Assembly (NCBI GenBank): GCA_028023455.1
Contig: JAQFVV010000001.1
Location: 27,334,426 to 27,398,425, forward strand
From: Epiperipatus broadwayi
Taxonomy: Eukaryota > Onychophora > Udeonychophora > Euonychophora > Peripatidae
Reading direction: 5' to 3'
Length of the DNA: 64,000 bases
This document shows, piece after piece, positions 10,401-25,400 of this stretch (position 1 is its first letter; each line of letters begins with the position of its first letter). A model generated the notes under the pieces. The model ran no database searches. It was not told where the DNA came from and saw nothing but the letters and a program-made list of their open reading frames with translations. The translations under genes and the position numbers were made by a program.

Positions 10401-13400
10401 TGTATTTGTTTTATTATCAGGTCCATCTCTTTTTCTAATTGCATATTATATAGCCCCCTTTTTTTAACCCTCACTTTTTGACCCAAACCATATTATTTCA
10501 CCATTGTATATAACGTTCTTGTGTTTACAATCTATTAAATATCCAGTTTTGTGCATGAATTCTGAACCCGAAATGGCATCTTGTATTAATCCTTTTAAAA
10601 TCAATATGCATGATGTATGTATCTCTGCCCTATTTTTAACTGTGTCCATATTTGTTTGGTCTCCAACTGTGTTTTCCTTTTGTTTGTTATTATGACCTGT
10701 GTTGCCTTTATTGGCAAGGTTTTGATATTTGGTTGTGGCTGAACCATCTTCTCGAAGACCTTTTTCGATATGACCAACACTTGACTGCCAGAATCAAATA
10801 GTGCCTACACTTTTATACCATTTATATGTATGTCAATCTTAGGACAGACTTGAGATACAAAATTAATAGTCCTCCCATCCCACTCACAAATGAGATTGTC
10901 TATTTTTTTTAGTTTATGTATGGTTCGACTTTGCTTCATCTTCTTATATTATTTATATGATACGGGGATGCTGAACAATCATTCAATGTTATTTTGCTTC
11001 GACTGTTATATATATATATTTGATGAGTCAGAAAAAAAAATTGCATTCCCTTTCTTTTTTTTTTTCAAATTCCTTAATACTATTAATTTTTATTCTATAT
11101 TTTATTTTATTCCTTAACATACACCAATTCTCCCCTTTTCTCCCCACCATCACTTTTGATTGCTGCTTGAATATTACACCACCGTGAAACAGATATAGCA
11201 AGTAAAAAAAAAAAAACTCCTTATTTTTCTATATAGTTATGATGGTCTGTTATTTCCGCCCTATTTTTACTTAACAAAATGATATAAAACAAAAGAGAAA
11301 CTTTACTACATGTTCCCTTCCTTTCTTTATTCAAAAGAAATTTTATATTTCCTTTCAACTGAATAATGTATTACCAAAATATATTAACAACTCGCATTTT
11401 CCTTGTGTGCTGCTTGGGGGAAAAACCAATTTGTCACTTATACGTTATCGCAATATATTGCATTCACAATCCTAGCTGCAAATATATTAATAACATCTTG
11501 TTTTCCCATTGATTTCTCTTATCTCAGGTTATGGTTTCTTCAAGTTCCATCGTTTGGGCAGCCATTATACCATTTTATATATTTCTAACAATATTTATTA
11601 GACATGAAAGGCCGTAAGATTATATATATATATCTGTTAAAGATAAATGCATTACCTCCCATGCCCACACCTTATCTAAGTTATAGTAGTTAACCATTTT
11701 TAATTTTAGCGTAAGCATAATATATTTCTCAGGTAATACGGTCCTAATTATAACTAGCTAAGTTTCCTATATTGTCGCCTTTATTAGGCACCAGAATTCT
11801 ATTTTAGATATCCCTATTAAATTGACAATGAAGGTAAATCCTCTCCCCCCCCTCTCTAACACCACACCGAATCTCTCTATAATGTGAATGAACTAATAAC
11901 TCAGATATTAACATACCCCTATAATATTTATACAAAATAACACAAAAATATTATATAACTATATCGTGATCTCACAAATAATAAATCTAAAAATATAATA
12001 ATATTGTATTGGCATCAACAATTGAATTTACCCAGTTCACTGAAAGAAGATAATTATGAATCTTAAGTAAATGACACATTGTAAATCTTTCATTTTTAAT
12101 TACTTTTTTTTATTTTATGAGCATATTGAATAAAAGCGAAATAGCAAAAGAAAATTTGTCATCATAGCAAAATTATTTCTTGGATTCATTAACCATATAA
12201 ATAGTTCTTTATGGTCCATTAAAAATGTTTTATTTTCACCTGGTTTGTGTAAGACGTGAGTACTCTATAAAGTTATTTCAATAAGCATGTAAGTTCATAA
12301 ATTTGATTTTTTATCAGTAAGATTGTTTCGTGAAGTCATTCCTTGGTAATACATAACATCCTTAGATTTTTTTCATGGTAGGTCCATTAGGTTGCAGTTT
12401 TGATGCGTGGTTTCTATTTTTGGCAGGTGGTAACTTCACTCTTCTAAATCATCATAAGTAGGTTCAAGGGAATAGAACGATTGGCAATGTACAGGCATTC
12501 TAGCCATTCATTTTAATGTCAGCGGCTATCATGAGGTAATTGAACATCTTTTCAAAAATCCAAAGAACAAAAGACCCTTCTTTATCTATGTCCCTTTTAT
12601 ATCTCTGAAAACTCATTAAGCATGTGTACGTTGAATACCACCTGCATTCCTTCTTCAAAACTTATCTTTCTCTATATTTTTGTTCTCAACATTCTCTTTC
12701 ACCTTTGTAGTTACCATGGCTATATTTAATTACTAATCTCCCCTTGTATAATTTCTATCATTATTATTTAACTTGTTTTTTTTTAAATGAAGAAAAAGAA
12801 AAAAAAAACACAGTGTATTGCTTCAAGGAAAAGAAATTTTATAATTTTAATTGGATAAAATATTCTATGCATTAATTTGTATCTCTATAAACATACTTTT
12901 ATTTTAATTTTTTTTTTTTTTATATTCGTTTCAGCAAAATCTTCAAATTAAACTGCCAACGCACTTTGCACAGTTGCAATATATATATGTGTGTGATGTA
13001 TTCCCAATTTTTAAAGCATATTTAAAATATTTCAAATACCAGAATGGATATTATAGTATGATAATAATAAAAAAATCTTGCTGGAATTATAATTTATGTG
13101 TTAATGGTTACTTCTATTGGTAAGACTAAAGCATATACACATATAATCATACATTAGATAATTACAACTGTAATTACATTTTTGTTTTTAAAAAAAATTG
13201 TTACATTTTTATGATGTATTCCAGCTGTTGTAGATTACTTTTTACTTTAAATCTAACAGTCAAAAAAGATTTCTCCTTAATCGGGAAAAAACATCCAAAC
13301 ATAAATGAAATATTTTTAATATTTTAAAGAATTACTGTTTTATAAAATGATTTACTAATTTTCTTGAAATTCTAATTAACATTAAAATTGATATTTTAAT

Positions 13401-16400
13401 GTCATGTGTGTGGTAGGAGGAGGGCTTTTATTATCACAATTTTTTACTGATTTATAGTTAATGTTGGTGAAATTCTCTATTTAATCATTATGTTTTTTAA
13501 GATTTGATATTTTAAAGAATTTGATTTTGTTCTCTTGTTTTTTTTTTCTATTCAGTTTGCTTTTTTTTTTGCTACTGAGAATTCTCAGACTATTTGTAGT
13601 TTATGTAGATTTTGTGATCTAGATTTTTTTCTAAACTTAATTAATGCTGCATGGTCTCTTTAGTCACTGTTAGAATGTTTTATTTATTAATGCTATATGA
13701 TAATGACGAATAATAATGATTGACCATTGATCATTTCCATTGTTGTCTTATATAATATTGTGATCATGTTACAACTGCCCCTATTTACTCTGCAATTTGG
13801 AAAGTGAAATATGTACATCTGAAATAACTATAGATAACTCATGTTTTTAGGAGCAGTAATTCACTCTTTTTCTTTCCTACTTTAGAGCTATTTCTTGTAA
13901 GCTTGAATTATTATAATAAACAATTAGTTGACAGAAGCATATGTTAAGTATAAGCAAAAAAGTTTTGTGATATTTTATCAGTAATTAACAAATATTAATA
14001 TTAAACATATAAGTTAATAATTTTTTAAACATCTATCTTTGAAAATAAAATAATGTTTAATTAAATCAAATAAAATTTAAAGAGTATGGGAGAGGTTATG
14101 AAATAATATGTATATATCACATGATAGCAAACCAAAGTTTAAATGAACTTTAAATCTTCAATCTGTTGTCAAGGCAATTTCTATAGATAAAAATAGATTC
14201 TATCTTTCAACCTAATTTTAAATTCTAATGTAGACAAAAATGCTGACACATAACTGCAATAGATTGAGATTTTTATCTTCATAGAAGTTTAAATAAACCC
14301 CATTCACCAGGAAAATATCTGTTTTGAAAGTAGATTAATAAATACTTATTTTTGCAATCTTTTAGAAAAACTTACATTCATTATTTAGATAATAACCATA
14401 AATTGCACACAGATAAATAGATAGATAGTTTTTAAATGAAAATCACATGACAACAACCAAAGTTTAACTAAATTCTAGAATCTATAATCTGTTCTCAAAG
14501 CAATCTCTATAGATAAAAAATGGATTCTATCTTTCACTCTGGTTAAAATCTTAATGTAGATAAGAATGCTGATACATGATTGTAGCAGACAGAGATTTTT
14601 TTCACAGAAGTTTACCAGTCAAATATAACCTGTTTGAAAGTAGTTTAATAAATCATTTTTTACAATCCTTCAAATCAAACTCCTATTCATTAATTTATTT
14701 TTAGATAATAAATCATAAATTTCCCAAATACAGGTTTATTATGTAAGTAATAATTTATTATTTAAGTAATGGTTTATTGATTAACTAATGAATGAGAGTT
14801 TGGTTTGAAAAGTTATAAAAATGATTATTTATTAATCAATTTTCAATATAGTTATATTTGTCTGATGAATGGGGTTTATTTAAACTTCTAGAAAAATAAA
14901 AATTTCAATCTGTTGCGGTCATGTCAGCATTCTTGTCTATATTAAGACCGTAGATCAGGATAACAGGTGAAATCTCATCTTTCATTTGCAGAGGTTGCCT
15001 TGATAACAGATTGTAGATTCTATGATTTATTTTAAGTTTGGCTGTTATTATGTGATTTTACATTTATAACCATATGATTATGAACAATTTATGGTTTATT
15101 ATCTAATAAAGAATGAGGCTTGGTTTGAAAGGTTGTAAAAAATGATTATGTATTTATCTACATTTAAAACAGGATAATATTTGCCTATTGAATGAAGCTT
15201 ATTCAAACTTCTAGGAAGATAAATCAATTACATGTCAGCATTCTTAGACTAGGGTGAAAAATCTATTCTATCTTTTATCTGTAGAAATTGTTATGACAAC
15301 AGATTGTAGATTCTATAATTTAAGTTTTGGTCGTCATCATGTCATTTACATTGATGAATCATCTAGCTGTTTGCAATATTTGAGTTAATATATATAATTT
15401 CAATCTCTGTGGTCAAGTTGCAATCTTTAGTGCCTATATAAATATATGGGACCATTAATAAAGGTGGAATTCCATCATTGTTAAAAGGAGGTTGCCTTGA
15501 CAACAGTTTCAAATTGTTGATTGTTATTAATATTGGGATTGGCTAAGTATTTAACTGGTTTTTAATGATATATTTATTATAAGTACATGTAAAAAAATGT
15601 TTATATGAAATCAGATAATTTTGCCCTGTTTGATAATATTTACAAGATTTTTACTTAATATGAATAATTATTTAATTTATATGTCAATGGCTAATTTAAA
15701 TTTTAATTAACATTATAACTAACATTTGATCTAGGAACTTTGTTCTTTAATTTTATTCAAGCTAAATTTGCTTAATTGTTATATAATTCAACAATTCTTT
15801 GTTAAATTTTGTATGATAATGATATAATTTGATTTATATCTTTAAATTTTAAAAAAATTGCTTTGGTATGATTTGAATGATGAACAGTAGAAAAATATAT
15901 TAGAGAGTCTGGCATCTATATTGTCAAAAAATGATTTTATGACTCTCTTAACACAGACTTAATATAGTCACATATTCATCTACAATTATGTTAATAATTA
16001 TGTCATAATCAGTTGTCATTACAAATATAATTTTTTTTCTGCTTTAACTACCTGATGTTTTTTACTATAAAGATATTCTCATATGTAAATACCTAATAGA
16101 TAACTAAACATCATTATGTTTGACAGCTAATATAACTTGCTATAAAATTATGCAATTTCCCTCTGGTTGAACTACTATAAAATGCGATATTAAATACATA
16201 AGCTTAACATATTTTTATATTGGCTTATATATAAATATTTAAACTTTATTTTATCAGCTAGTTTCATTTTTTAATAATTCTTTGTGACATATAAAAAAAA
16301 AATAATAATTATATTTTCAGTGCTTTTTATTAATTTTTAGTTCGTAATATTCAAATGAATTAAAATCATGAACTAATAGAACTGAATCTAGTCTGTTTCA

Positions 16401-19400
16401 TACATGTATATTATGCATAGATATAACCTTTTATGTCATAAATTAATATTAAACTTAATTTAGTATAACATGAATTAAATTATTAATATTGTATTGTAAT
16501 TCACTTTCATTAATACAGTACTATTATTTAATAATTGTCTTATATTTTTTTCATTAAATAGTTAAGAGAGCTAAAATTTCTTTGGCTGTATTTACTTGCT
16601 ATCAATATATGTTTGTAAGATGATTTGTATAATGTAAACAGAAACTGCCTTTCCCTTAAAAGCTATGCTCAAAATCTTTATAAAATGAAATCTTTTTTTT
16701 TTTAAAACATCAAAAATTATTTTTTTTTATGAAGTTATTCAAATGCATTTTTTAGTAATTCAAAGATATTTGTTTCTCACTTCTATATCTCTCTGTAGCA
16801 GCATATTGTTTTTAAAATTTTATGTCTTTGATTAAGCTTTGTCATTTCGTATAGATTATTACAAAGCAGTCCTATGATTTATGTATTTTTATAACTCTTT
16901 ATCTTTATAGTTGTAGCTAATTTTTTTGTAATTAGCCCTATTAATAATCTTTATTATAATATCAATTGCTTTTTTCCTTTTCTCTCTTTATGATCTTATG
17001 CCAGCACTATTATTAAGCTATCATCATAATTATAATTTTTCAAAACATTTGTATCTTCCCTTGTTGCTGATATTCAGATGTTTGCATCATAATTGATTTT
17101 TTTTACCTAAATAGTATTTTTGAATAGTAATTTTAATTACATTAATTACATGTCATCAATGTTAAATTTTTTTTTTTTGGAAATAGACAAATGAATTTAA
17201 TACTGTTTATTAATCAGGTTTTAATTTTGGTAGATGAAAACTGAAATATACTTTTTATTTTTTGTCATTGCTTATGCATAAAAAAATATTTTTTAAATCA
17301 AAAATCATGTAAATAATGAAATAAGTATATTTAATATAACAGTATATAACAATATTCTCATAATATGTTGCTTTATGCTGCTGAGAATGGCATACATTCT
17401 ATAAACTGAATAAAACTGAACACTTATTTGATATAACTAATAATCAATTTAGTAAGTTTAGATTTAAAATCAGTTTTTATTTATATGTTCTATGATAAAC
17501 TAATTTGCATTACCATCACTTTCTATGATTATTGAATTGTATCTTAATTAGAATTAATTTTTCTATTTGCTTATATGTTTAAACTTTCTACTAATTAGTT
17601 TTTATATTTTATTTTGATTAAATAAAATTTAATAATTTTGGATAATTTGAAACAGTTTTATTAGTACTGATTAGAATTATAAGCATATATTTGTTCTCCT
17701 TTTTAGTTTTTTTAAACTATATAATTAATGTCAGTAAAAAAAAAAAAGTGCTGATTTTATGGTTATAGTTTGTATTAATCAAATGAATTCATTATTTTAA
17801 ATTCTAATCTTTATTTCTGTGTAATGTAACATATTTTCATTTTATTTTAATATATTGAAAAATAAATATTTAAAAAAAAATTGTATTTTTTATTCATTTC
17901 CCTTTCATTTTAGGTTGAAATTTTTTTAATTATCTATTACTAACATTTATTATAAAAAAATGATTATTGATTTCAGTTTCTGAGTGAACATAGTGGAAGT
18001 TCAAATGCTTTTACAACATCAGAACATACAAATTATTATTTTGATGTAGCACCTCCATATCTAAAAGGAGCTTTGGACAGGTAGGCAAACATGACTAATT
18101 TTTATTATAAGATAATTGTATAGTTTTAGGTATAGAAATGATCTATTTTAATATAAAATTCATTCATCGAGTGATAGATAACTAATAATGTTTCCATATT
18201 TTAAATCATTTAAATCTGACAATCTCTATACTTATTTATCAATAGGTTATTGCATTATCTTCAGTAATTTACTTTATTACTCTATTAATCGAATATTGTA
18301 AACTTGAGTTATCAATGAATACTAGATGCTAATTTTTGTCCTCTGATTTTATTTTTGAGGTGCATTGAATTTGCACCCCAGCTAAGTTGGTTTTGGGTAA
18401 ACAATAGAATGGACTATTGCTCTTAATATGAATATAAATGTGAACTAAGTAATGCTTTGTTTAATATAGACATTAATAATTAGTAATTACTAGAATTTAA
18501 ATAATTACTTTCAAATGTAAAATCTAGTTGTAATAAATGTAATAAGTGCGCTTATATGCAACTATAGAGAAGCTTGTTATTTCTATAAATTAAATATGGC
18601 TTAGAATTTTTGAGAATTTATGGTGTTCTCATGTTCATAGCAAGATGAAATAGAATAATAATGGAAAGATGAGTGTAATTATATATATTTGAAGAAATTT
18701 AAATTTATTTAAATTTAATGTTAAATATTTAAATTAGAGTGCCCATTTTTTGGAAGTTTGAACTTGAACTTACTCATAGCACTGTTTACAAAATTAAATG
18801 CCCCCAAACTGAATGTCAATCCATCTATTGTGGAGAATCTCGAACATCCTTGTCTACATACCTTTCCCAACACTAATACTCATACAAAAAAACCTCAGAT
18901 AAACCAGAATATAGCTCTATATTCCTTGAGCACACAAAGGCGACAGGATATCAATTTATCCCCCCTTCTGCAAGGATTCACTATATTGAAAGAAATGATT
19001 CAAAGAGAAAGGTAAAGAAGACTTGCTATATAGCCAATCATACGAATACTATCAACACTAGAGACTCATCTTTCCCTCTCTCCAAAAAAATGAACTCTCT
19101 AATTTAAATATTTAACATTGAATTTAAATAAATTTAAATTTCTTCAAATATATACAATTACACTCATCTCTTCTTTATTATTCTATTTTATCTTGTTAAG
19201 AATATGAGAACATCATAAGTTCTCAAAAGTTCTAAGCCGTATTTAATTTATGGAAATTGTAAGCTTTTCCATAGTTGCTTATAAGTGCATTTATTACATT
19301 TCATAAAGAAGAAATATAAACAGTTAACATCATTATATCTAGTTGTTGATAAGTGAAATTTTTTTTATTTTATTGTAAAATATTATATTTATTATTTATT

Positions 19401-22400
19401 GCTATATATTGTAATCATAATTCTCTTGTAGTTTTACTTGATTGTATTATGACAACAGCAAAGTATCATCTTGAACTGCACTGAAGAAAATAGTTAAATT
19501 TCTTTTGTATGAGATATTTAAAATCATGAAAAGTAAGATTCACTCAACATAATACCAAAAAAGGATATTACTAACCAGTATTACATGGATAAATTAAAAT
19601 CATTTGGAAACTTGAGTTGCATATGTCACTTTGTGGAGAAGGAAAAAGGAAATTGAAGGCTGTGCTAAGAAGCTAATTATTAGAATTTGGAACATTTTAT
19701 GTGATAAAGATGGAAGGGGAACTATTTAGGTTAGAAATTAAAAATATAAGATGGAATGAACTACAAGATTTAGATTAGAAGAATATATTATTCATTATTG
19801 AGACCATGACAACAAAAAAGAAATGGTACAGATGTCATTGTTAAGAAAAACATTGCGAAGATTTTTATAAAATATTTTGTGAATGGTCAGTTGATTTCAG
19901 TTTGATTTTATAGATACTCATTCAACATTTTTGTAGTACAAGTTTATGCACCAATAGTCTGATAAGTGAAGAAGTAGTCAAGCATTGGTGGCTGAGTGAT
20001 TAGCATAGCTGCCTTCCAAGCAGCTGACTTGGGTTTGCTTCCCGTCAACACATTTGACATATGAAAAAAAAAGTGAAGAAGTTGAAAATTTTTTTGAATA
20101 CATGCAAACTGAAATTTTCAAAATTAGCAAGCAAGCTATACTTTTAGTTATTGAAAAGAAGTGCATTTAGTAAATATGGATTTAAGCATGCTTCTTTTAG
20201 GTATTTTATTTTCTGGCTCATCAATTAATTTTGATTCAAAATGAAAGACTATTTCATAATTTTTAATACATATTTATAAAAGGAATAATTCATGAATTGT
20301 TTATTTAGTTCTATTGATATTCTGTTATGCTTTAGGTTATAGTAATAGAATTAAATTGTACAGTATTATATTTATTATGATTATTAAAAATGGGAAGAGT
20401 TACTAGAAAAATTATAAGTTTTTATATTTTATTAATAATATATAAATAACAATGAAAAACTTTATATAACAACAAATATTATATTACTTAATGAAAAAAG
20501 TTCTTTTGGCAGTGTTTCACTGCAAATGTTTACAGTGTTTTATATATAGTGACATTTACATTTTATTTGCTGAATTCCTTTTTTTTAAAAAATCTTATGT
20601 AACTATCATAAACATTATACTGCAGTGGAAAAACAACTATATAGAGAAGCTAGCTAAACATAGTAATGATTTTTTTATATTCATATTTCACATTATTATT
20701 TATTGCTAATGTAAGATGTATTTAAATTTTTTTTTATAATCACAGCGAATATATATATATATACACCTCTAGGGTATAAAGAATAGAAATGAAGATTTTG
20801 TCCATACAAACAGAGATAATCTTTGCTTTTAATATTGACAGAAAACTATCAATTACTGCTAATTGATAATCTCCCTGAGGCTAAATAAATTTTCTGCATA
20901 ATACTTCTTTTATTGGGATTTATTGTTGAAGTAACTTTTACTTCAAACCCAAGTTGTTAAATGGATTTAAAACCAGAAAAACATTTTACGTAGGTGTGAG
21001 AATGTGAAAGAATAACATATTTTTTGACATTTTGCAAATAATACTTTCATTAAACTTCTTCAGAGAATTGTATATGTTGAATTAAATATTCTTCATAAGT
21101 TATTATTCTAAGAAAGAATAAAAATATGTTGATTTTATCCATGTCTGTTTACATGGATAAATTTTCCTTATTTCTGCTCATTATTAGAATAACAATCCAT
21201 GGAAAATATTTAATTCAACATATACAGAGTATATATTCAATGTATAAATGAAATACCCTAATGATAATGCACATGTGTATATATGCATCTCTGCTCATAT
21301 ACAATGCAATATGAATATATATACATACACATATAGTATATAATGTTCCAATCATGTTTAAATGTTTAATTATTAATTAATTCTATAGATGTTTTATATA
21401 CATACATATTTTTTTTCTTTATTATATTTAATATAATTAGTCTGTTAGCCTTTTTTTCTGCTAGAAACTTTATCATTATATGAAGATTTAATATTTTTGG
21501 ACAATCTACTTTGTGCCTTTACGTTAAATAATGAACATATAGAACTGATTTATCATTTGTGCTCTAATATTTGTTTTTTTCAAGTAGTTTTCTCATAATA
21601 AACCTTATCATATTTATACAGATTTATATTAATGATAAATAGTAGAGAATATCAATCAATAGTATTCTGTCCCATGGACAAGTCCACATCATCAGTTGAT
21701 CCATTTTCCCACTCTATTCTCTTCATTGTCCAGTTCTTCAATTCCATGCAACTCTTCCTATTTCTTATATCATTCAACAATGACAATCTTTTCTGTCCTT
21801 TCTTTTTGTTTCCACTCATCATTACATTCAAAACATTTTTATTAAACTATACTTCTTTCTTAATATCTATATTCAATCCATTTTCTTTTTCTAATTTCTT
21901 TACTCAAGCTTCCTTTTTTTATTTATTTTTTTCAAAACTTCATTTGTTATTTTATTCATACAACTGATTTTTTTTCCAAATTTTTTTTATATCCACATTG
22001 TCCACGTTTCACAACCATACATAGCATTTAATTAATCTTTTTTTGAATTCTGTCTTCAAGGGTCTACAAAACATTTTCTTTCTCTTAATAAATGCCTCAT
22101 TTGCTTATGCTATTCTTCTTTTAACTTCATCTTCACTTCTTCCATTCTCATTCAGTTAATTACTCAAATATCTAAATCCCTTTATTTGTTGAACTATGTT
22201 ATCATGGATTTCAATTTGCAATCTTTTTATATTGCTACTTACTCATAAACACTTAGTCTTCTCAACAATAATCTTCATTCCATACATCCTTTTTCCAATT
22301 TATTCAATATATTCTGAAGACACTTTTCATCCTCAGCTATAAGAACCATAACATCTACAAATCTTATACATTTTAGTATGTTTCTCCAACATTTGTTTTT

Positions 22401-25400
22401 TCACAGTTTAAATAATTATTTAACATGTCTTGTAAATAAATATTAAAAAGTAGAAGTGACATACTGCATTCTTGCCTAACTTCTCTTTCTATATTCACTT
22501 CATCAGTCTTATTATTCTCCAATCTAATTCTTATCTCTTTGCCTAGTATATATATTACAAATCAATCTTCTCTCTTTCCAAAATACTCTTTTATTTTTAA
22601 AGATGGTCATATGTTTATTCCAGATTATTCTATCAAATGTTTTTTCCAAATCCACAAAACGTATATCAATTCCTTTATCATTTTCAATATATCTTTCTGC
22701 AATTGTTCTAATAATATTAGTAGCATCTCTTGTACTTGTCTCTCTCTGAAAACCAAACTGTTTTCCAATATAATACTCTGTCTTTCCATAAATTCTTTGA
22801 GCTAAAATCCTCAATAAAAGTTTAGAAGCTCGAGATAACAAACTTATTGTCTTGTACTTTTCACATTTAACAGCATTTTTTTTTTTTTTAGCAATTGGAA
22901 TCATTATAGTCCTTAAAAAACTTCATGTCAAACTCCACTATTATATAACAAATTGTAAAGTCCAACTATTTCATTCATAGTAAATTCTCCCATTTCTTTC
23001 AAAAATTCTATAGGTATTGCATCAAATACAACAGCATTATCATTTTTCATTTGTGCAATTGATTTTATTACTTCATCTAGCAATATGTTTTTATATCATC
23101 TACTTCAACTTTTTCATTTTCAAGTTCATAATTAATTGAATTATTTTCTTTTCTAAATGGATACTCTAAGATATTTTTTCTATCTTCTTAATATATCATT
23201 GCTAACACAATCTTTTTCTATTATCTGCAGTTTCATTTGCTAACTATATCTTTTTCTCCCCAGTGACATTTCTAATTCTATCAAATATTAGATCATATCT
23301 TTTCACCTATTGAAGTATTTCTATCTCTCTACATTCTTGTTACAACTATTTTTCTTTTGCTAAATCTGTTTCTCTTTTTAGTTCATTATTAATTTTTCTA
23401 TATGCATTTTTACCCTTCCTTAGTATTGACATTTATCTATCTTTTCAACTTATTCCAACGTTGCTTAATGTTTTTTAATCAAATAATGCTTTTTAATTTT
23501 TTGCTGTTTTTAATAATTTTTCTTTAATCCTACATCAACACTTGTCAGAACTATTAATATATTCTTTAGCTTTATCAATTTTTTTTATTGCATTTTCACA
23601 TAGTAAACCAAATTTTCCTTTTTCCATCTCTCTCAATTTATCTAAGCTCTGTCTTATGTATCATTCCCTGTTTTTTATTCTTTAATTTAGTCATAACAAA
23701 ATTATGATTTTAGTTTATATCAGCATCAGGCAAAGCATGTGAACCCTTAATAGCATTTTTATATCTAACGTTCTCTACCAACCAGAGCTTTCTATGTATA
23801 AAATCTTCTTATTTGATTTTCAAAGTGTTTGCCATCTCAAACCCATTTTTTTTTACAAAATTGTATAAGCTGACTACCTTTTTTATTTCTTTTTCCAATA
23901 CTATAATTTCCAACAATATATAAATAGATAACATGTAATAATGATGTTTTTTTGATTGTTGTTTAATGTATATCATAGTTATATGAAAAATAAAAGAATT
24001 ATAGTGCAGAAAACAAAATCTAGATGTTACTATATATATATACATTTATGTAAACATTCCCAGTAATATATATTGTAACAGAATAAATATGTGCCTGGCT
24101 ATCATTAATAAAAATAACAAGTATAAGCTGCATCCTAGCAGCAAGGCTATAACAGACTATCAGGGCAAGAAAATAAAACTCCTGGGTCAGACGAGAGTCA
24201 AAGGGACTGAGTCTAATAAAACTACATATCTACCACTGGTAGTGACATCTGGTAGATATAGTAATTTATTAGGCCGTGACTGGTTCAGTCACTTAGGGTT
24301 TGCGGTGACAAAGGGCAATCAAGTCACAACGCTTAGTAAGTTAAAGAATGATTACCCTAAAGTTTCCAAAAAAAACCTAGATGTATATTTAGAACAACAA
24401 ATTCACTATTGATCATTTGACGGTGCAGATCACTCACTGGCATTGAGAGCTAAAGTTGAGGTAGAGCTTGAAAGGTAGGAGGCAATTGGGATGATAGAAC
24501 TCATATCGTACTCTGAATGGGCCACCCAATATCAAAGAAAATGGTGATGTGCGAATGTGTGGGAATTATCAATGCACGATTAACAGAGCATTAGCATCAT
24601 ATAATTATCCTCCATCTTCAATTAAGCAAAACCTATCCACACAATCATGTTGAAGGGTTTTTACTAAAATTGACTTGAAACATACATACTTGTAGCTACC
24701 AGTCAATGATCAGGCAGCAAGATCATTGTCAATAATAACTCATAAAGTTTTATTTAAGATGAACTGGTTGCCTTTTGGTATATCGGTCACCCCAGCTATA
24801 TTCCAGAGTGGATCAACTGGCTGCTGGAATACCGGGGGCTCTACCTTGCTTTAATGATTTCTTACTGTTGGCTTGGACTCCAGAACTGCTCTGGAGTTCC
24901 ACTAAAAAACTCCTTGATAAGTTCAAAGCAGCAGGCATAAGAGTAAACTGGTATAAGTGCATATTCGAAGTCAAATAACTTGAGTTTTTAGGATTTAGGG
25001 TAAATGCAAGTGGCATTCATCCTACACAAAAGAAAGTTATCACAATTAAAAAAGCCAAAACACCAAGTAACAAGAAAGAATTACAGTCCTTCTTGGGATT
25101 CAAATTACTATGAAGGGTTTTAATATAAAACTGGCAGCTGAACCACTCATTATACAGGCTACTGGATAAAAAAAACAACGTAGAAGTGGGACAGCAATCA
25201 TGATAATGCCTTTGAAAAAATGAAAAACCTAATATCTGAAACAGAAGTGCTGGCAGACTTTGACCCTGAAAAGGTGCTGGTACTAACATGTGATGCTTCA
25301 CTAGTAGGAACAAGTGCGGTGTTGTTCCATAGAAATGATGATGGGTCATACTACCCTGTTGCATTTGTATCAAAGTGTCTCTCGAAGGCTGAGAAAAATT

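Larger units (their letters stand above)
7694..10880 (-). pseudogene. Ty3/gypsy-like pol remnant (PR-RT-RNase H-IN), minus strand
   Basis: Read right to left, the order is retropepsin, reverse transcriptase, RNase H fragment, integrase with a C-terminal GPY/F motif, the gene order of Ty3/gypsy (Metaviridae). Frames are broken many times, and two internal tandem duplications interrupt the integrase and RNase H regions. The polymerase box reads YVNK instead of YVDD, so it lacks both catalytic aspartates. The coding region ends at a TAA at 7694-7696, just upstream of the nested element and polypurine tract. It is the internal part of the LTR element 2427-12981. Confidence 0.88.
2427..12981 (-). 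mobile_element. Complete but dead Ty3/gypsy-like LTR retrotransposon, minus orientation
   Basis: Direct ~1.41-kb LTRs, candidate primer-binding site next to the right LTR, G-run polypurine tract next to the left LTR, and PR-RT-RNase H-IN remnants between them, all in minus orientation. It spans 10.6 kb. Removing the nested element and the SINE leaves about 6.8 kb, a normal size for the family. LTR divergence looks high, so the insertion is old. Confidence 0.78.
1421..17976 (+). other. IDE: IDE intron of 16.6 kb, filled with mobile elements
   Basis: Between exons a and b. It contains, left to right, a tandem duplication, a minus-oriented LTR retrotransposon with nested insertions (2427-12981), and a fold-back repeat array (14.1-15.5 kb). 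I see no coding or RNA gene in 12982-14110 or 15550-17976. Confidence 0.85.

Noticed and set aside
14112-15545. CRISPR-like array
   Set aside because: Units are ~300 bp, inverted and diverged, in an animal intron; no direct short repeats with spacers.
18758-19015. 85-codon open frame as a host gene
   Set aside because: It lies in the spacer of a repeat element, has no recognisable domain and no splice context.
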